From positions 2,037,071 through 2,101,070 of the forward strand of contig NC_030994.1 in assembly GCF_000149955.1 (NCBI RefSeq): a DNA stretch of 64,000 nt, given 5' to 3'. Position numbers and translations under genes: made by a program. This DNA is from Fusarium oxysporum f. sp. lycopersici 4287 (Eukaryota > Ascomycota > Sordariomycetes > Hypocreales > Nectriaceae). Below are positions 1-10,960 of this stretch, piece by piece. Under the pieces are notes generated by a model. That model searched no databases. It was given only the letters and a program-made list of their open reading frames with translations, and had not been told where the DNA came from. Within the stretch, counting starts at the first letter, position 1, and every line of letters starts with the position of its first letter.

Positions 1-1405
1 TGTTTGCATGTCAAAAACCGGTTGAAGATATTTGAACGGCAATATGAGCATGTGATGCACGAGTCAAACTCGATGAACTCGACCTCCTTCTCCTTGTGTG
101 CGAACATTTCATCAATGAGAATCTCAGTAAACAGACAGAATAGCTTCTTAAAGTCACCCGCAAGCTGTCTAGCACGAGGTGAGCTCCTGAGAATGTCTTG
201 ACCAACTCCTATGAAACTTATCGAAGTCATCTCTGCATCCTCCTCCAGTTTCTGAAGTTGGCGATAGTACTTCTGTAGAGTGAAGAAAATGATGGCCTTG
301 TTCTTATACTGTTCGTCGCGACAGACAAGACGAGCCTTCGGCAGGGCTTCGTGCAACGCCAACTCTAGGGTCTCGGCAGTCGTGCGATTCCATGCTACTT
401 TTATGGTTCGAGTACCACGATTCCAAACTTGATGTGCTGCCAAGGGCGGAATGAGGATGAAGTCACCGACTCGCTGTTCAACTACATATACATCGAAGGG
501 TGCTTTCTTCCATGCATTGATTTGAGCAAAGTGTTTCTCAATCTCAATATCGTGTCCCAGCATGGAGAGAAAGTATTCTCGAACGACCTCGCGATCCTTG
601 CTTTCCGTCATGAACCAGATGGAGCTTCCTGGTTTCTCGCCCTTCTCGTCCTCTGATGCTTCTACCATGATATTTTGACCTAAAGATGCACACATCTCAC
701 GATGAGCTGGGGTAAATGTGCCTTCGTGTCCAATGTAGCACATAAGATTTTGGGCTCGCATTTCTTCTGGTAAGCTCGACATCAAATCACCAGCTGGTGC
801 TGCAGCAGCCTCATCGCGGAAGGCGTCTTCCTTTTTTTGCGAGCCACCGGCTTCGCTGGCGTTCTCATTTAGGTAGAATAGGTTCGGATGGATGACCTTT
901 TGTAGTGCATCGTGCCACTCGGGAGGACAGTCAATGTCTTTCAAGTAAAGGCGCTGACGGCGCTCGTCTCTGAAATTTGTAGGTGTCCATTGATTCGCCA
1001 ATTGTCGCATCGATCGTAGGTAATGCCCCATCGTCATAGGAATATCCGAACCCGCATTGATGTCTCTCACATTTTCCTCTGTTTAACATATGGTCAGTAA
1101 GCTTTCGATGGTCATCTGAGAAGAGTTGACCTACGTTGCTTATCATACGTCTCCTCCAGCCAACGGACATCGAAAAGCCCCTTTGGTAGAACACCATCCC
1201 ATCCATCAATGACCAGGGGTTTGCCACCAGCGATGACGTGAATCAACACCAGCTTCTCAAACTCTTGTTGTCCAAGATTGCGTATTTGGGTTCTTGACAC
1301 ACGCTGAACCCATTTGAAATTCGGGGTCTTGTCGACCAAGCCATACAAGTCCAGATCAGGCGGGATAGGATCGAATTTGGCCTGCGGGTGCAGTGAAGTC
1401 GGCAT
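1..1405 (-). CDS. JmjC-domain protein, putative histone lysine demethylase (3' end cut by window edge)
   Basis: Two exons are visible: 1405-1135 and 1078 to beyond the left edge, joined by a 56-nt GT-AG intron (1134-1079). The ATG at 1405 is the first in frame after an upstream stop. The protein carries a JmjC cupin core: GHEGTFTPAHREMCASLGQN supplies the HxE pair of the Fe(II) site and PLAAHQVWNRGTRTIKVAWN supplies the distal His. Further on, toward the window edge, a Cys-rich stretch begins (CITCSYCRSN), which suggests a C-terminal zinc-binding module that continues outside. JmjC proteins are 2-oxoglutarate/Fe(II) dioxygenases, usually nuclear and acting on methylated histone lysines. Substrate cannot be assigned here. 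The family call is from motifs I can see; demethylase activity is inferred. Confidence 0.85.
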
Positions 1406-1991
1406 CTTGTCGAGCTTCGAGAATCATACGCGCGAAGCTGTAGTGGGGTTTCGCTCGAGAAAGGAATGTCGTCGGTCGCCAAGAACGGGAAGTCTCGAAA
1501 ATTCGTATGCGTGAAATCAGGCCGAAAAGCCGTTCGTTTCGCAAATCGCCCCCATTGAGTACGAAAATAGCGACAACGATACCGTAAACGACGATAGGTT
1601 TTTGGGGGAGGTTACAAACCCTAGGCGAATGGATGAAGGCGCGTCAGAAGCTCAGGCGTTGAATTGTAGAATGCGCAACCAATCAAAGGTGCTTACGCAG
1701 AAACAGATAGCGAGCCATGGGGGCACGTGATAGATCACTTGCCGATCTTGCGCTAACAAGCTCGGCCAATTCGCTTCACTGCTTCGTGAGCTTTGGTGAC
1801 AAGGATCCTAAAGTTTATAAGATTCATATTTTTGGATCGAGAGTTTTCGATTTGAACTCTGGTGGGCTGCCATTGAGGTCTGACGTGACCAAGAGTCCTT
1901 TACAGAGCTTCGTAGTAAGTCAAATATGAAATTTTTATAAAATCCTAGTTCAAATTCTCATGATCCTAGTAGGTCTGTAGACTGTAATCTC
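1406..1991. other. Intergenic, divergent promoter region
   Basis: This stretch lies between the divergent starts of the JmjC gene and COQ2, so it should hold both promoters. Short reading frames are present but none has family-like sequence or splice structure. No TATA box stands out. Confidence 0.6.
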
Positions 1992-3209
1992 ATGAGATTA
2001 AGTGCGCTCCCCCGGGCTTCGGCCTGGGCTCAATGTCGAGGAATCTCAGGTCAGGCTCTGAAAGTCCCAAGACAACTACAGACACGACCTTCACTCATTC
2101 GTGCTTGTCAAGGCTTGAGACAACCATGGCATCGTAATCAGCGAGCAGTTGGGTTTCACGAGGCCAAACCTCGATCTTTGCCTCTGGTCACCCAGGATTT
2201 GGACTCACCATCAGCTCCCACGGCACCGGCACCTTATAAGCCACCTGAGACGGGACTGTTATCGAAACTCCCAGCCTCGTGGGTTCCTTATGCTGAGCTG
2301 ATTCGACTTGATAAGCCCGCTGGAACCTATTATTTGTTCTTCCCATGTCTCTTTTCTACTCTCATGGCTGCCCCAATGGCTATGCCAATGGCAACTCCAG
2401 GCTCTGTTATTGGAACATCGCTCCTTTTCTTCTCTGGAGCTCTCATCATGAGAGGTGCTGGATGTACTATCAATGATCTATGGGACCGTAACCTCGATCC
2501 TCATGTCTCAAGAACTCGACTTAGGCCGATTGCTCGTGGTGCGATCACACCGTTCAAAGGACTTGTCTACACTGGGGTTCAACTGTTTGCCGGCCTTGGG
2601 ATATTGCTCCAATTTCCCCTGCCTTGCCTCTTTTACGGCGTCCCCAGCTTGCTCCTGGTAGCCAGCTATCCTTTGGCCAAGAGAGTTACTTACTACCCTC
2701 AAGCAGTTCTCGGCCTCACCTTCTCGTGGGGCGCCATCATGGGTTTCCCGGCTCTTGGAATCGATCTGCTGTCACATACCCCAGCCTTGACTGCTGCAGC
2801 CTGCCTCTATGCTTCAAATATTGCATGGACAATATTATACGACATGATCTACGCTCATATGGACATCAAGGACGACGTCAAGGCGGGAATCAAGAGCATT
2901 GCACTGAAGCATGATGCTGAGACTAAGCAAGTGCTGACAGGATTGGCTGCTGTACAAATATCTCTTTTGGCTGCTGCCGGATTTGCAGCTGGTGCTGGCC
3001 CGGCGTTCTTTGTCGGGAGCTGTGGAGGAGCTATGGTCACGCTTGGTATCATGATTAAGCGGGTCAATCTGAAGGATGTCAAGGATTGTTGGTGGTGGTT
3101 CATTAACGGGTGTTGGATCACCGGTGGTGTGATCAGCCTGGGCCTGGCTGCAGACTACACTATCAGATATGTCCAGGGACCTCAGGACGAGGTCAAGTCG
3201 GAGAACTGA
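1992..3209 (+). CDS. coq2: 4-hydroxybenzoate polyprenyltransferase, mitochondrial (COQ2)
   Basis: A single uninterrupted reading frame of 405 residues. It belongs to the UbiA/COQ2 membrane prenyltransferase family, which attaches the polyprenyl tail to 4-hydroxybenzoate in ubiquinone synthesis at the mitochondrial inner membrane. The N-terminal ~70 residues are rich in Arg and Gln with few acids, as expected for a mitochondrial presequence. The first Asp-rich motif is NDLWDRNLDP near residue 160, followed by the family signature RTRLRPIARG. The second is YDMIYAHMDIKDD near residue 283. Several hydrophobic helices surround both motifs. Length fits the family. The ATG at 1992 gives a plausible presequence. 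Confidence 0.95.
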   Translation: MRLSALPRASAWAQCRGISGQALKVPRQLQTRPSLIRACQGLRQPWHRNQRAVGFHEAKPRSLPLVTQDLDSPSAPTAPAPYKPPETGLLSKLPASWVPYAELIRLDKPAGTYYLFFPCLFSTLMAAPMAMPMATPGSVIGTSLLFFSGALIMRGAGCTINDLWDRNLDPHVSRTRLRPIARGAITPFKGLVYTGVQLFAGLGILLQFPLPCLFYGVPSLLLVASYPLAKRVTYYPQAVLGLTFSWGAIMGFPALGIDLLSHTPALTAAACLYASNIAWTILYDMIYAHMDIKDDVKAGIKSIALKHDAETKQVLTGLAAVQISLLAAAGFAAGAGPAFFVGSCGGAMVTLGIMIKRVNLKDVKDCWWWFINGCWITGGVISLGLAADYTIRYVQGPQDEVKSEN

Positions 3210-3468
3210 AGGCCAGAGGGTATTGAAGCATGTAAAACAATTGTACAATAATGTCATCATACACGGAGATATGGGTTCAGACCCCAAAAATTCCACCTCA
3301 CGCGGCGTGCACATCGTTGTTTGTTCGTCGAAGACTTTGTGATCTATTTTCCCTTTTTCAGACCTCGTCTCCCATGATCAGATCCCTAACCAGTAATGCC
3401 GATGCAAGCAATCCGAATAGACTCCACGCGTCGAAATATGACTTTGTTTCCATCCACGAGCCCTTCGC

Positions 3469-3968
3469 TTAAGAACGGGGCTTCTCCTTCTTCTCCTTCC
3501 ACAGAGCGAGCAGACCGACACCAGAGACCTTGACGACCTTGAATCGAACACCGGGAATATCACCCTTGGCCTTGCCCTTGCGACCGAAACCAGCCAGGAG
3601 GACCTCGTCGTTCTCGTCCACGAAGTTCAAGCAACCGTCATTGGGGACTAGAAATCAATGTTAGTTTGACCGGTCCTTCATCTTTCGTAGCATCTGGGGT
3701 TCGTCGTACCGAAGGCAGTGACCTTCTTTCCGTTCTTGATAAGCTGAACACGGACACACTTTCGGATAGCGGAGTTGGGCTGCTTGGCCTCGACACCGAC
3801 CTTCTCGAGGACGATGCCCTTGGCGTGGGAGGAACCACCGAAGGGAGAGGACTTATAGGCGGTACCGAGGGCACGCTTCTTGTAGGCGAGATCGGCCCAT
3901 TTCTGGTCCTTTCGGTTCGTTCGCAGCTTGCGGGCGGCGTTAAGACCACGGGGTTTGCCTCCAGCCAT
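3469..3968 (-). CDS. rps23: 40S ribosomal protein S23 (uS12)
   Basis: Two exons, 3968-3710 and 3647-3469, joined by a 62-nt intron with a CTAAC branch site, give 145 residues, the usual length of eukaryotic uS12. The protein starts [20 protein letters not shown] and contains the conserved decoding-centre segments [20 protein letters not shown] and [15 protein letters not shown]. The intron splits the Val codon in the motif TAF-VPNDG. The C-terminus is KEKKEKPRS. It sits in the small subunit decoding centre and affects translational accuracy. The 5' leader stays open in frame for a further ~360 nt, but the ATG at 3968 gives the family N-terminus. A leader intron upstream is possible (GTAGGT near 4073). 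Confidence 0.97.
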
Positions 3969-4466
3969 TTTTGCTTCAAAGAAAGTCGTTAGTCGATTGT
4001 CGATTCGAAAAACTCGAGCGCGAGCGTATAGAGCTGAGGGGATGTCTTTGTGTTGGGTTGGATGGCTAGTACCTACCGGATCTGTCTGTGTATCGACGAC
4101 GGGATGGTGATGGTAATTTGCGGAGGCGACGAAAACTTGGGAAGGAACGACCAACGAAAATTCCAGGTAGGGTTTGGTGGCCCTAGGAAGAAGGTGCGAC
4201 CTGTGTGTGGAAGAGGCAGGCGAAAGATCACGTGATGCCAAGAGCTGCCCCACAGGAACTTGGCGATGGACTGAATCATTCAATGGAAGTTCGAGTTGCG
4301 GGTCGTACAGTAATAACGGGCCCATCAACACTCTTTACACTGTCCTCAACTCCCTCTTAGCGTCAAGAGCGTCAATGCTCAATTGATATCGGTCTGGAAT
4401 GAAGCAAACTGTATTATTCTATTGTACATATTAATATCAGCCAATCGAGAAATCTCTTTGGTCATT
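3969..4466. other. Intergenic, divergent promoters of rps23 and the next gene
   Basis: Holds the 5' leader of rps23 on the minus strand and the promoter of the plus-strand gene at 4467. An in-frame open extension of rps23 runs through much of it on the minus strand, but its composition is not protein-like. No other gene seen. Confidence 0.55.
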
Positions 4467-5276
4467 ATGTCTCATCTAACACGACCTCTGAGCCGACAAC
4501 GAGATCCTCCTCCCTCTTTATTCCTTCATCCATCTCCATCAGCATCAAATGTCTCCTTACCAAATGCACCGCCGCCAACCGTCCCTTTCATAGGGCAGTC
4601 AAACTTACGGCCTAACGCCGAGCGTGCTCCATCTGTTAGATCTGGACGGTCCGGAGCTGTAGTTTCTCATCATCGAGCTGGACTATTTCCAGCAGAGAGC
4701 ACTCGCGCGACAGGTGACCGTACTGACCTCTTATGGTCCGAAATGCAAGCGACATTGGAAGAAGTCGAGCTCTCAGCTTCTGGGGGCACTCACGTGTTTG
4801 GCCCAGATCATGACCGCAAGCTAGCTGACTTGAGAGCCGCTCAAATTGCCCTCGCTCAAGCCTGGGCCAGAAGTGAAGCAGATGATGTTATAGACACAGC
4901 CCAGCTCGAAACTGTAGGGTCTGTAACTGGATCTGAAGTTCGAAACATGAAGGGTGCGCTCGGCGATAACTCCAAGTCTGGTCCTGATGGCACAGAGAAG
5001 AGTGCCGTTGGAAGCAGCAGTATATCGCGACCCAACAGCAGCGGCACAGGAGTTGAGAGATTGGGTCACAAGCTCGAGGAAGAGACAGAAGTGGATATCC
5101 TCCTCGCAAGGAAACGACGAGAAGCCAACGATCGGTATTTCCAGAGAGTCAACCAAGGTGTGATCGACGTTGTAACCCGGCTTGAAGATGTCGCAGTGGC
5201 TATGAGAGCTGTTGAACAGGAAAGCAAGGAAGTTTGGAGCGAGAACGATAGTGTTCCCGGTGCCTCGAGGACATGA
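4467..5276 (+). CDS. Conserved fungal protein of unknown function with C-terminal coiled coil
   Basis: A single exon encodes 269 residues from the ATG at 4467 (MSHLTRPLSRQ...). An open frame extends upstream to 4383, but that extension is hydrophobic and unlike the rest. Residues 1-80 are Pro/Ser-rich and probably disordered. A helical block follows (DLLWSEMQATLEEVEL, then ADLRAAQIALAQAWARSE). The C-terminal ~60 residues are charged and helical (LLARKRREANDRYFQRV, then VVTRLEDVAVAMRAVEQESK), likely a coiled coil. There is no signal peptide or membrane segment. I do not recognise the family. The strong helix heptads and normal codon use argue for a real gene, probably a subunit of a cytoplasmic complex (inference). 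Confidence 0.75.
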   Translation: MSHLTRPLSRQRDPPPSLFLHPSPSASNVSLPNAPPPTVPFIGQSNLRPNAERAPSVRSGRSGAVVSHHRAGLFPAESTRATGDRTDLLWSEMQATLEEVELSASGGTHVFGPDHDRKLADLRAAQIALAQAWARSEADDVIDTAQLETVGSVTGSEVRNMKGALGDNSKSGPDGTEKSAVGSSSISRPNSSGTGVERLGHKLEEETEVDILLARKRREANDRYFQRVNQGVIDVVTRLEDVAVAMRAVEQESKEVWSENDSVPGASRT

Positions 5277-6292
5277 TCGTGTCATACAGGTGATTTCGGC
5301 ATTTCCAGCTCGGCGTTGACAGGAGTTAGGCGATATTTACTCGGCATTTATGGCGTTTCACAATTTTGAGACAAACTCTTGGGATATTTTCAGACATGCT
5401 TTTCTAGAATATCGTCATATCAAGAATACTTTTACTTACGTTGTTGTTGGCATGTTCCTGAATCCTATTCGGCGGAGAAGATCTTCGTGGCTTCGACTTA
5501 CACCAAGATGGGATGTGGAGACTATTATAGGGAAGGCGAACTACCAATCAATCCAATGACGACAAGAGGGCTGTCCAGATACAAACTCCGTCATCGCTGC
5601 GTTCTTGATTTGATATCCGCAAAGACTATCTTCTTTAGAGCATGACTTAAAAAGTAGCATGTCTTGCATTGTGGTTGCAAGTCCAAGGCGAGCTGAGGGA
5701 ACGTCATTGCTCGCCTGTCCCTCGATACAGATAGGACCGAAAGAGTCGAGATTTTCGGCATATGAACAAAGAGGCCATATCTATCTTGGACTCATGATCT
5801 TTTGTCCTGCCATTTACGTCGTTGTCCGTCTATTGGCCGTTTTCGTGGTTAGACAATTGTCTTGCCTAGTTCAGGTACCCTCATTCTCGACAACGCGATT
5901 GGAAGAGTGGAGTGGACGACCTGCCCGATTAGGTTATTGGTCAGCGCGCCATGTGGCACACTGCTTTAAATTCGCTTCAGTGGAGTGATGCAGACCCCAG
6001 AGCATCCATGGCGCATGGTCAGTGGGCTTCGATTCCATTCAGTGCAGTGCGTCAGGTCCCTTCGGATCTTCCGCCCCAAGAAGAGGCCTAGGCCTGCCCA
6101 TGCCAACTCGCCCCAGGCCATATAAAGTCTCAGCCCGTCCCAGCCCATCTCCGTCACCCTCTGCATTGACGCTACGAGCATTTGAGCATCATCCAACGCA
6201 TTCAACATCGATTAAACCTTTATCGCAACAACCGCCGAATCCATCATCAATAAATTTCTGTCGTCAACTTTATCGCCGATACCGCTATCAAC
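5277..6292. other. Intergenic
   Basis: About 1 kb between two plus-strand genes. It holds several open frames of 60-110 codons, but none shows domain-like sequence. Its last 200 bases are the promoter of the I9 inhibitor gene, with a TATA box at 6121. Confidence 0.55.
6121..6127 (+). promoter_or_regulatory. TATA box of the I9 inhibitor gene
   Basis: TATAAAG lies 166 bp upstream of the ATG at 6293 and is followed by a C/T-rich stretch (CAGCCCGTCCCAGCCC), a common fungal core-promoter layout. Assignment is by position and motif only. Confidence 0.5.
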
Positions 6293-6639
6293 ATGAGATT
6301 CCTTCCCTTTGTCGCCGCCGCTCTCGCGGTTGTCCCAGGCGCCCTGGCTGTTGATCAAAAGAAGTCGGCTATTGTCTGGTTCGAGGACGAGTCTACCCCT
6401 GACAGCATCGTCGATGAGTGCAAAAACGCCCTCATTAAGGCTGGTGGAAAGATCACTCATGTTTACTCCATCATCAAGTGCGCATACTCCGCTTTTTGGC
6501 ACTCTGAAAATTCGATACTAACCAGTTGACTAGGGGCTTCTCCGTCATCGCACCCGAGAAGGCTCTCGAGATCGTCCAGGTCAACCACGAGAACCATCAG
6601 ATTCGGGTTGAGAAGGACGAAGTTGTTACAACGGACTAG
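6293..6639 (+). CDS. Small secreted protein with peptidase inhibitor I9 domain
   Basis: Exons 6293-6477 and 6534-6639 are separated by a 56-nt intron (GTGCGC...CTAACCAGTTGACTAG), giving 96 residues. Residues 1-19 form a signal peptide (MRFLPFVAAALAVVPGALA). The remainder is an I9 fold, the fold of subtilisin propeptides and of yeast proteinase B inhibitor Pbi2: KKSAIVWFEDE, then ITHVYSIIKGFSVIAPEKAL. Free-standing I9 proteins inhibit subtilisin-like serine proteases or help them fold. Yeast Pbi2 lacks a signal peptide, so this one probably works in the secretory pathway, vacuole or outside the cell (inference). No protease gene is adjacent. Confidence 0.88.
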
Positions 6640-8049
6640 AGGTGCCAGGGGTAATACGAAAATGATGATGTAAAGACGACGGGACAACAGCATGCCTTTG
6701 AAATGAACTGACCGGGGTTTCACGGCAGTATTGGGATAGTGATATCCTTTGTTTGGGCGTTATAGGATAGGAGCCTCGGTATTGTCTGGAAGAGAACACT
6801 CGTTACGAGATTCAATGAGCTCAATATTATTACAAAACCTCTCCCAGGTGGAATAGAACTTTTGTTATTCAACATATCCGCGGCTGCTTGTGATGTTAGG
6901 CATATGATAGGCATCAACTCGAAACACATGTTCAACAGCTGTCAATGCGAAATACCTAAGCCAGTACAGCTCCACCGAGTTGATAACATGGGAGTGACAG
7001 AACCCAGCTATTTTGGCCTATGCTCCTCTGGAGTGCCATATTTTGACTACTGAATAGCGCCTTCATGAACCCTTGTTCTATTGGTGTGCTGATATGTTCA
7101 CTCTATCATCCTTTTGGGTTCAGGGGTCCAGATTGGTTGAAGCATAATGTATCTATTAAGGCTGAACATCATGTCGCGCCCCCATGAACATCCCGCACCT
7201 ACACATCACGACACCCCCACTAACGAGTATGGAGATGCGTCATTGTAGTTTGTCAGTGTATTGATCTTATTGTTGTTGTTGTTGTGTATGTCGACCGTTC
7301 GAGACAATTTCAGGCCGCGCAGCCACGCTTTCTGTATCTTATTCCGGTATTCGTACACTTCTGCGACAAAGAATGCCTCAGATGCCACTCCTTACATCGG
7401 GTGTCATTAGGTACGCCACAACGCCACAGTTGACATCCAGCAACATTGAATTCGACGATTCACTAACATTCGATCACCTTAACTTCATATCGGTAGACGG
7501 GCGAGGTATGTCGAGAGAGAACTATGCGTGACTCATGACCATTATACCCCAACACTAGACAAATTAACATCCCTACAGTACTTTCGTTAGTTGCTGAGCC
7601 TCGAAATTGCTTCTATAAATCCTAAAGTTTTGGCTGGCCCATCTGACAGACTAAGCACGCTATTCGAACTTCCCGTGGGCCCCTACGCTGTTACCCTTGT
7701 CAAATCGATAAGCCCACCCGACCGCATAGCTCAAGCCAACAAGGGCCCAATGTCGCCGAAACGTTGAAGAACAATGCTCCCTCTAACCTTGAGTTCGCAC
7801 TGAACACTCACACGACAATCACTGAGCAATGGAACGACCGATCTTGATCTCCTCATAACAGCTCCTTTTAAAACCCTCGAATCCCATTCCGACATGCCGT
7901 CGAATGCCTCGAAAATCATTACCCCTGCTACCAGACACGCGACGCAACTCCCTATAATTCCACCATCATTATCACTCCCGACGGCGACGACCTGATCGAC
8001 TGCTTTACTCACTAATATTTGGCTCCGGCCGCACAATACTTAGTACACG
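6640..8049. other. Intergenic
   Basis: About 1.4 kb between the I9 gene and HOOK. It contains a (TTG)5 microsatellite (7270-7284) and one AP-1/Gcn4-like TGACTCA at 7529. No convincing coding sequence on either strand; the longest frame (minus, 7731-8036) has no recognisable features. Confidence 0.55.
7270..7284. repeat. (TTG)5 microsatellite
   Basis: Five perfect tandem TTG triplets in non-coding DNA. Confidence 0.8.
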
Positions 8050-10960
8050 ATGCCAGGCTATAGTGCTAACGCGCAGGCTGCGCTTATAAAAGCCGTAAGT
8101 GTCTTCGAGGAAGAGCCCTCACCGTCTTCTAGCTCCAATCTGACCGAAGATGCCCCTCAGATCAAACGAGTCTTCGAGCCGAAACGCATGGTAGAATCAG
8201 TCGAGGACCTCATCGACGGTGTCACCCTTGGTCTAATTTTACATCAACTGGATCCTAGCTTTGACACGTCCGCCCTCGAGACAAATTCCAATACATCCCG
8301 CTACTTGACAAACAAGCGCAACATTCAGAGCATCTACAAGGGTCTCTTCCGCTACATTCGACGAGCAGTTCCCGAGCTTGCTTGTCAGGCAAAGAAGTTC
8401 GACTACCATGCAATCGCCGAGAATCCTGATGCTCAAGGCATCAGTCAGGTAAATCTCTCTTCTGTACAGTCATGGTACGTACGGCTAACTCTACAGCTAT
8501 TGGCTGTCATGTTGGGAGTGGCCGCACTAGGCCCCGAAGCCCAGCATTATATTCCTCGGATAACAGGTCTCGACAAACATACTCAGGCAGAGATTATGCA
8601 AATAATCCAGACAATACAACAGGATATCAACAGTTCACAAGGCGACGACGATGTGGATGAAGCCATCGACGCTGTTATGGAGGCGCGAGACATCGATCTA
8701 CTCGTTGAAGAGCAGAATGCAGCCTTGCGGTCACAACTTGACTTAACAAAGAGACAGCTGTCAGATTATATCACCAGGCTTGATCATTTACAAACAAGTC
8801 ACGAGGAGCTCCGGTTTGATAAAGAGAAGAACGACCGGGAACTGGAGGTCTTGCGGAAGGCCACTATAGATGGTGCTAACAATGCCGAGATGATCAAGAA
8901 CCTAGAGATTCAGGTGCATGACCAGATGGAACTCATTGCTAGACATGAGGAAACAATACGAAGAGACGAGCGCATCAAGTCGCAACTTGAAGCTGAAGTC
9001 CTCAAATTGACAGAAAAATGTAAAGAGGCAGAAGAGCTTCGCGACCAAGCAACGGAATGGAAACACAAAGCTGAGGATCTTGAGAAGAAAGCCAATACTG
9101 CAGAGCGGTATAAGCAGAAACTCGAGTCCCAGCAACATCTCGTCAAGGAGGTGCAAAATCTACAGTATGAGAAGACAGAGTTACAAGACCAGATTAAAAT
9201 CCTGCTGGAAGACCAAGATAGGGGGACTCGTACGAGGAAAGCAGAGGATGAGTTAACCAAGATGATTACTCAGTCCGAGCAACATCTTTGGGACGAACGC
9301 AGCCAAAAGAACCAGCTGATAAAGGACATCGCGGCACTGGAGGACGAGGTGATTCGTTTGAGGGCACGTCAAAGCCACGATGAGAACTTCATCAAGGATC
9401 TCCAGGAGCAACTAGAGAGCGGAGGAGCCGCACAAAGTGCAGAACCCGGCGCGTTAGGTGTGGCAGGAAATCTCGAGGATGAACTTAACGATGCAGCTAC
9501 CGAGGACGGCCAACCTAGCCAAGTTAACCTACCCCTAGAACTATCTCGCCTAAAGGCCGAGAACGATTTGTTGCGTAGCACAGTCGGTTCTGGGGATACT
9601 GCGCCGCTACGCCGAGAGCTGGACGAAGAGAAGCGACAACGTGCTCACCTTCAAAAGAACTATAACGACATTTTCGAAAAGCATGCTGTTTTGCATGATC
9701 AAATGGAGGCTCTGATCAACAACATGACCGGCGAAGGGTTAGTCAAAGCAATTGATGAAGCCGATGCTCCTGATGGGAATCACATACTTACTTCGGATTA
9801 CTACAGGACCAAGGCCTTTCTCAACATTAAGCAGTCATTATTGCAGTGCGAATTCGAACTCGAACAGTCGAAGAAGAGGGAGAAGGACCTCTCCGTTCAG
9901 GTGGCAGATCAAGGCCGCGAACTTCTTGCTGCTAAGGCTCAGCTCTCGGCTCTTGACAAAGAGGGGGCAGATGCTCTTAAGGAGCTCAAGAGCGCTGATG
10001 TTACCATCATCTCATCCCTCAAGTCTGAGCTCGACTACACAAGAGAGCAGCTCAGCTATACCATTGCTGAACGAGATGCGCAGCAAACCCAGCTTGTCGA
10101 TGCTCTCCTTACCAAGGATAAGCTACGTAAGGAGGTTGAAGAGGGCCGGGAGCTGCAAGACATCAATGGCACAGGCGATGCACCACCTGACCCCAGCAAG
10201 AAGGGCGAGCTGATTGAGAAGCTGCGTGCCCGCCTCAGAGAAATCCGCGAGGTGAGTCCATTTTTTGATGCAATTATTAATGGTGATGGGGAAGACCCAG
10301 TGGTCCCAGACAAAGATAGCCAGACGTCGTTAGAAGACGATGCCGCTTGGCCTTTGAATACCACATTTGCAGATGGTGGACCGAGTTCATTGCTAGATCC
10401 CATTGGGACTGAGATCCCGAGACCTGCTTCTGCACTGCTACCCCTGCGTCCCCTCCAGCGAGGGCAAGTAGGGGAGCTAGAGGGACCTATTGATATGCAT
10501 GCGCAATCCGGTAGATTGAGTTGGCTGACAGATATGTTCTAGCAACTTGAACGATCAGAGACGGACAGGATCGACCTACAACGTAAACTCAAGGCTGCAC
10601 ACGATGGGGAGGCCGTGGCTGCACAAAAGGTACGTTTTATTTCTTCTTGTGTATATAGTAACATCATCTGTTTTCATCATGTTTTTCTTGCTGTGACTGG
10701 AACCTGTACTGATTATCCGTGACTCAAGGCCGCGAGCGATCAAATTATCCGGAACCTTGAAAGAGAGAACGCTCTCATCTCATCAGCATGGTATGATCTT
10801 ACGAGCCGGCTTCAGAGCAACCATGTCGTTTTGCAAAGGCGGCACGAAGCTCCGCGGAGCTGGCTTAACAAGCAGAGGCAGATGGTCAATGGTCAGTTGC
10901 GCTTCCGCGACTCGCTCTACCTCTACTGACCTTCCCCTGTCAGCGACCCCGAAGCGATAG
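8050..10960 (+). CDS. HOOK family dynein cargo adaptor
   Basis: Five exons: 8050-8448, 8497-10251, 10543-10629, 10729-10891 and 10944-10960, giving 806 residues. The N-terminal ~160 residues form the HOOK (calponin-like) domain that contacts dynein light intermediate chain (VTLGLILHQLDPSFD, QLLAVMLGVAALGPE). A coiled coil runs from about residue 195 to 730 and binds dynein/dynactin. The C-terminus (SAWYDLTSRLQSNHVVLQRR, ending VNATPKR) is the conserved fungal tail region that links to endosomes through the FTS/FHIP complex. Fungal HOOK proteins (A. nidulans HookA, U. maydis Hok1) drive early-endosome transport. Intron 1 (48 nt) and intron 2 (291 nt) are multiples of three without internal stop, so retained forms would translate. 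Confidence 0.92.
10252..10542 (+). other. HOOK intron 2: in-frame open intron, possible retained-intron isoform
   Basis: The intron starts GTGAGT and ends TTCTAG. It is 291 nt, open in the HOOK frame for 96 codons, and its first in-frame stop (TAG) is its own last three bases. If it is retained, the protein ends with a 96-residue acidic/Pro tail in place of the conserved C-terminal ~75 residues. Confidence 0.6.

Noticed and set aside
3271..3294. GGGTTCAGACCCC resembling a tRNA T-arm
   Set aside because: Loop length is wrong and no acceptor, D or anticodon arm can be built around it.
2835..3314. 159-codon minus-strand frame under COQ2
   Set aside because: It is antisense to strongly conserved COQ2 sequence and has no family-like content.
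3678..4331. 217-codon frame that would extend RPS23 at its N-terminus
   Set aside because: The extra ~120 residues have no match to uS12; the ATG at 3968 gives the normal protein. The extension is leader sequence.
7529..7535. TGACTCA as a Gcn4/CPC1 site for HOOK
   Set aside because: A single 7-mer over 500 bp upstream of a non-biosynthetic gene is expected by chance.
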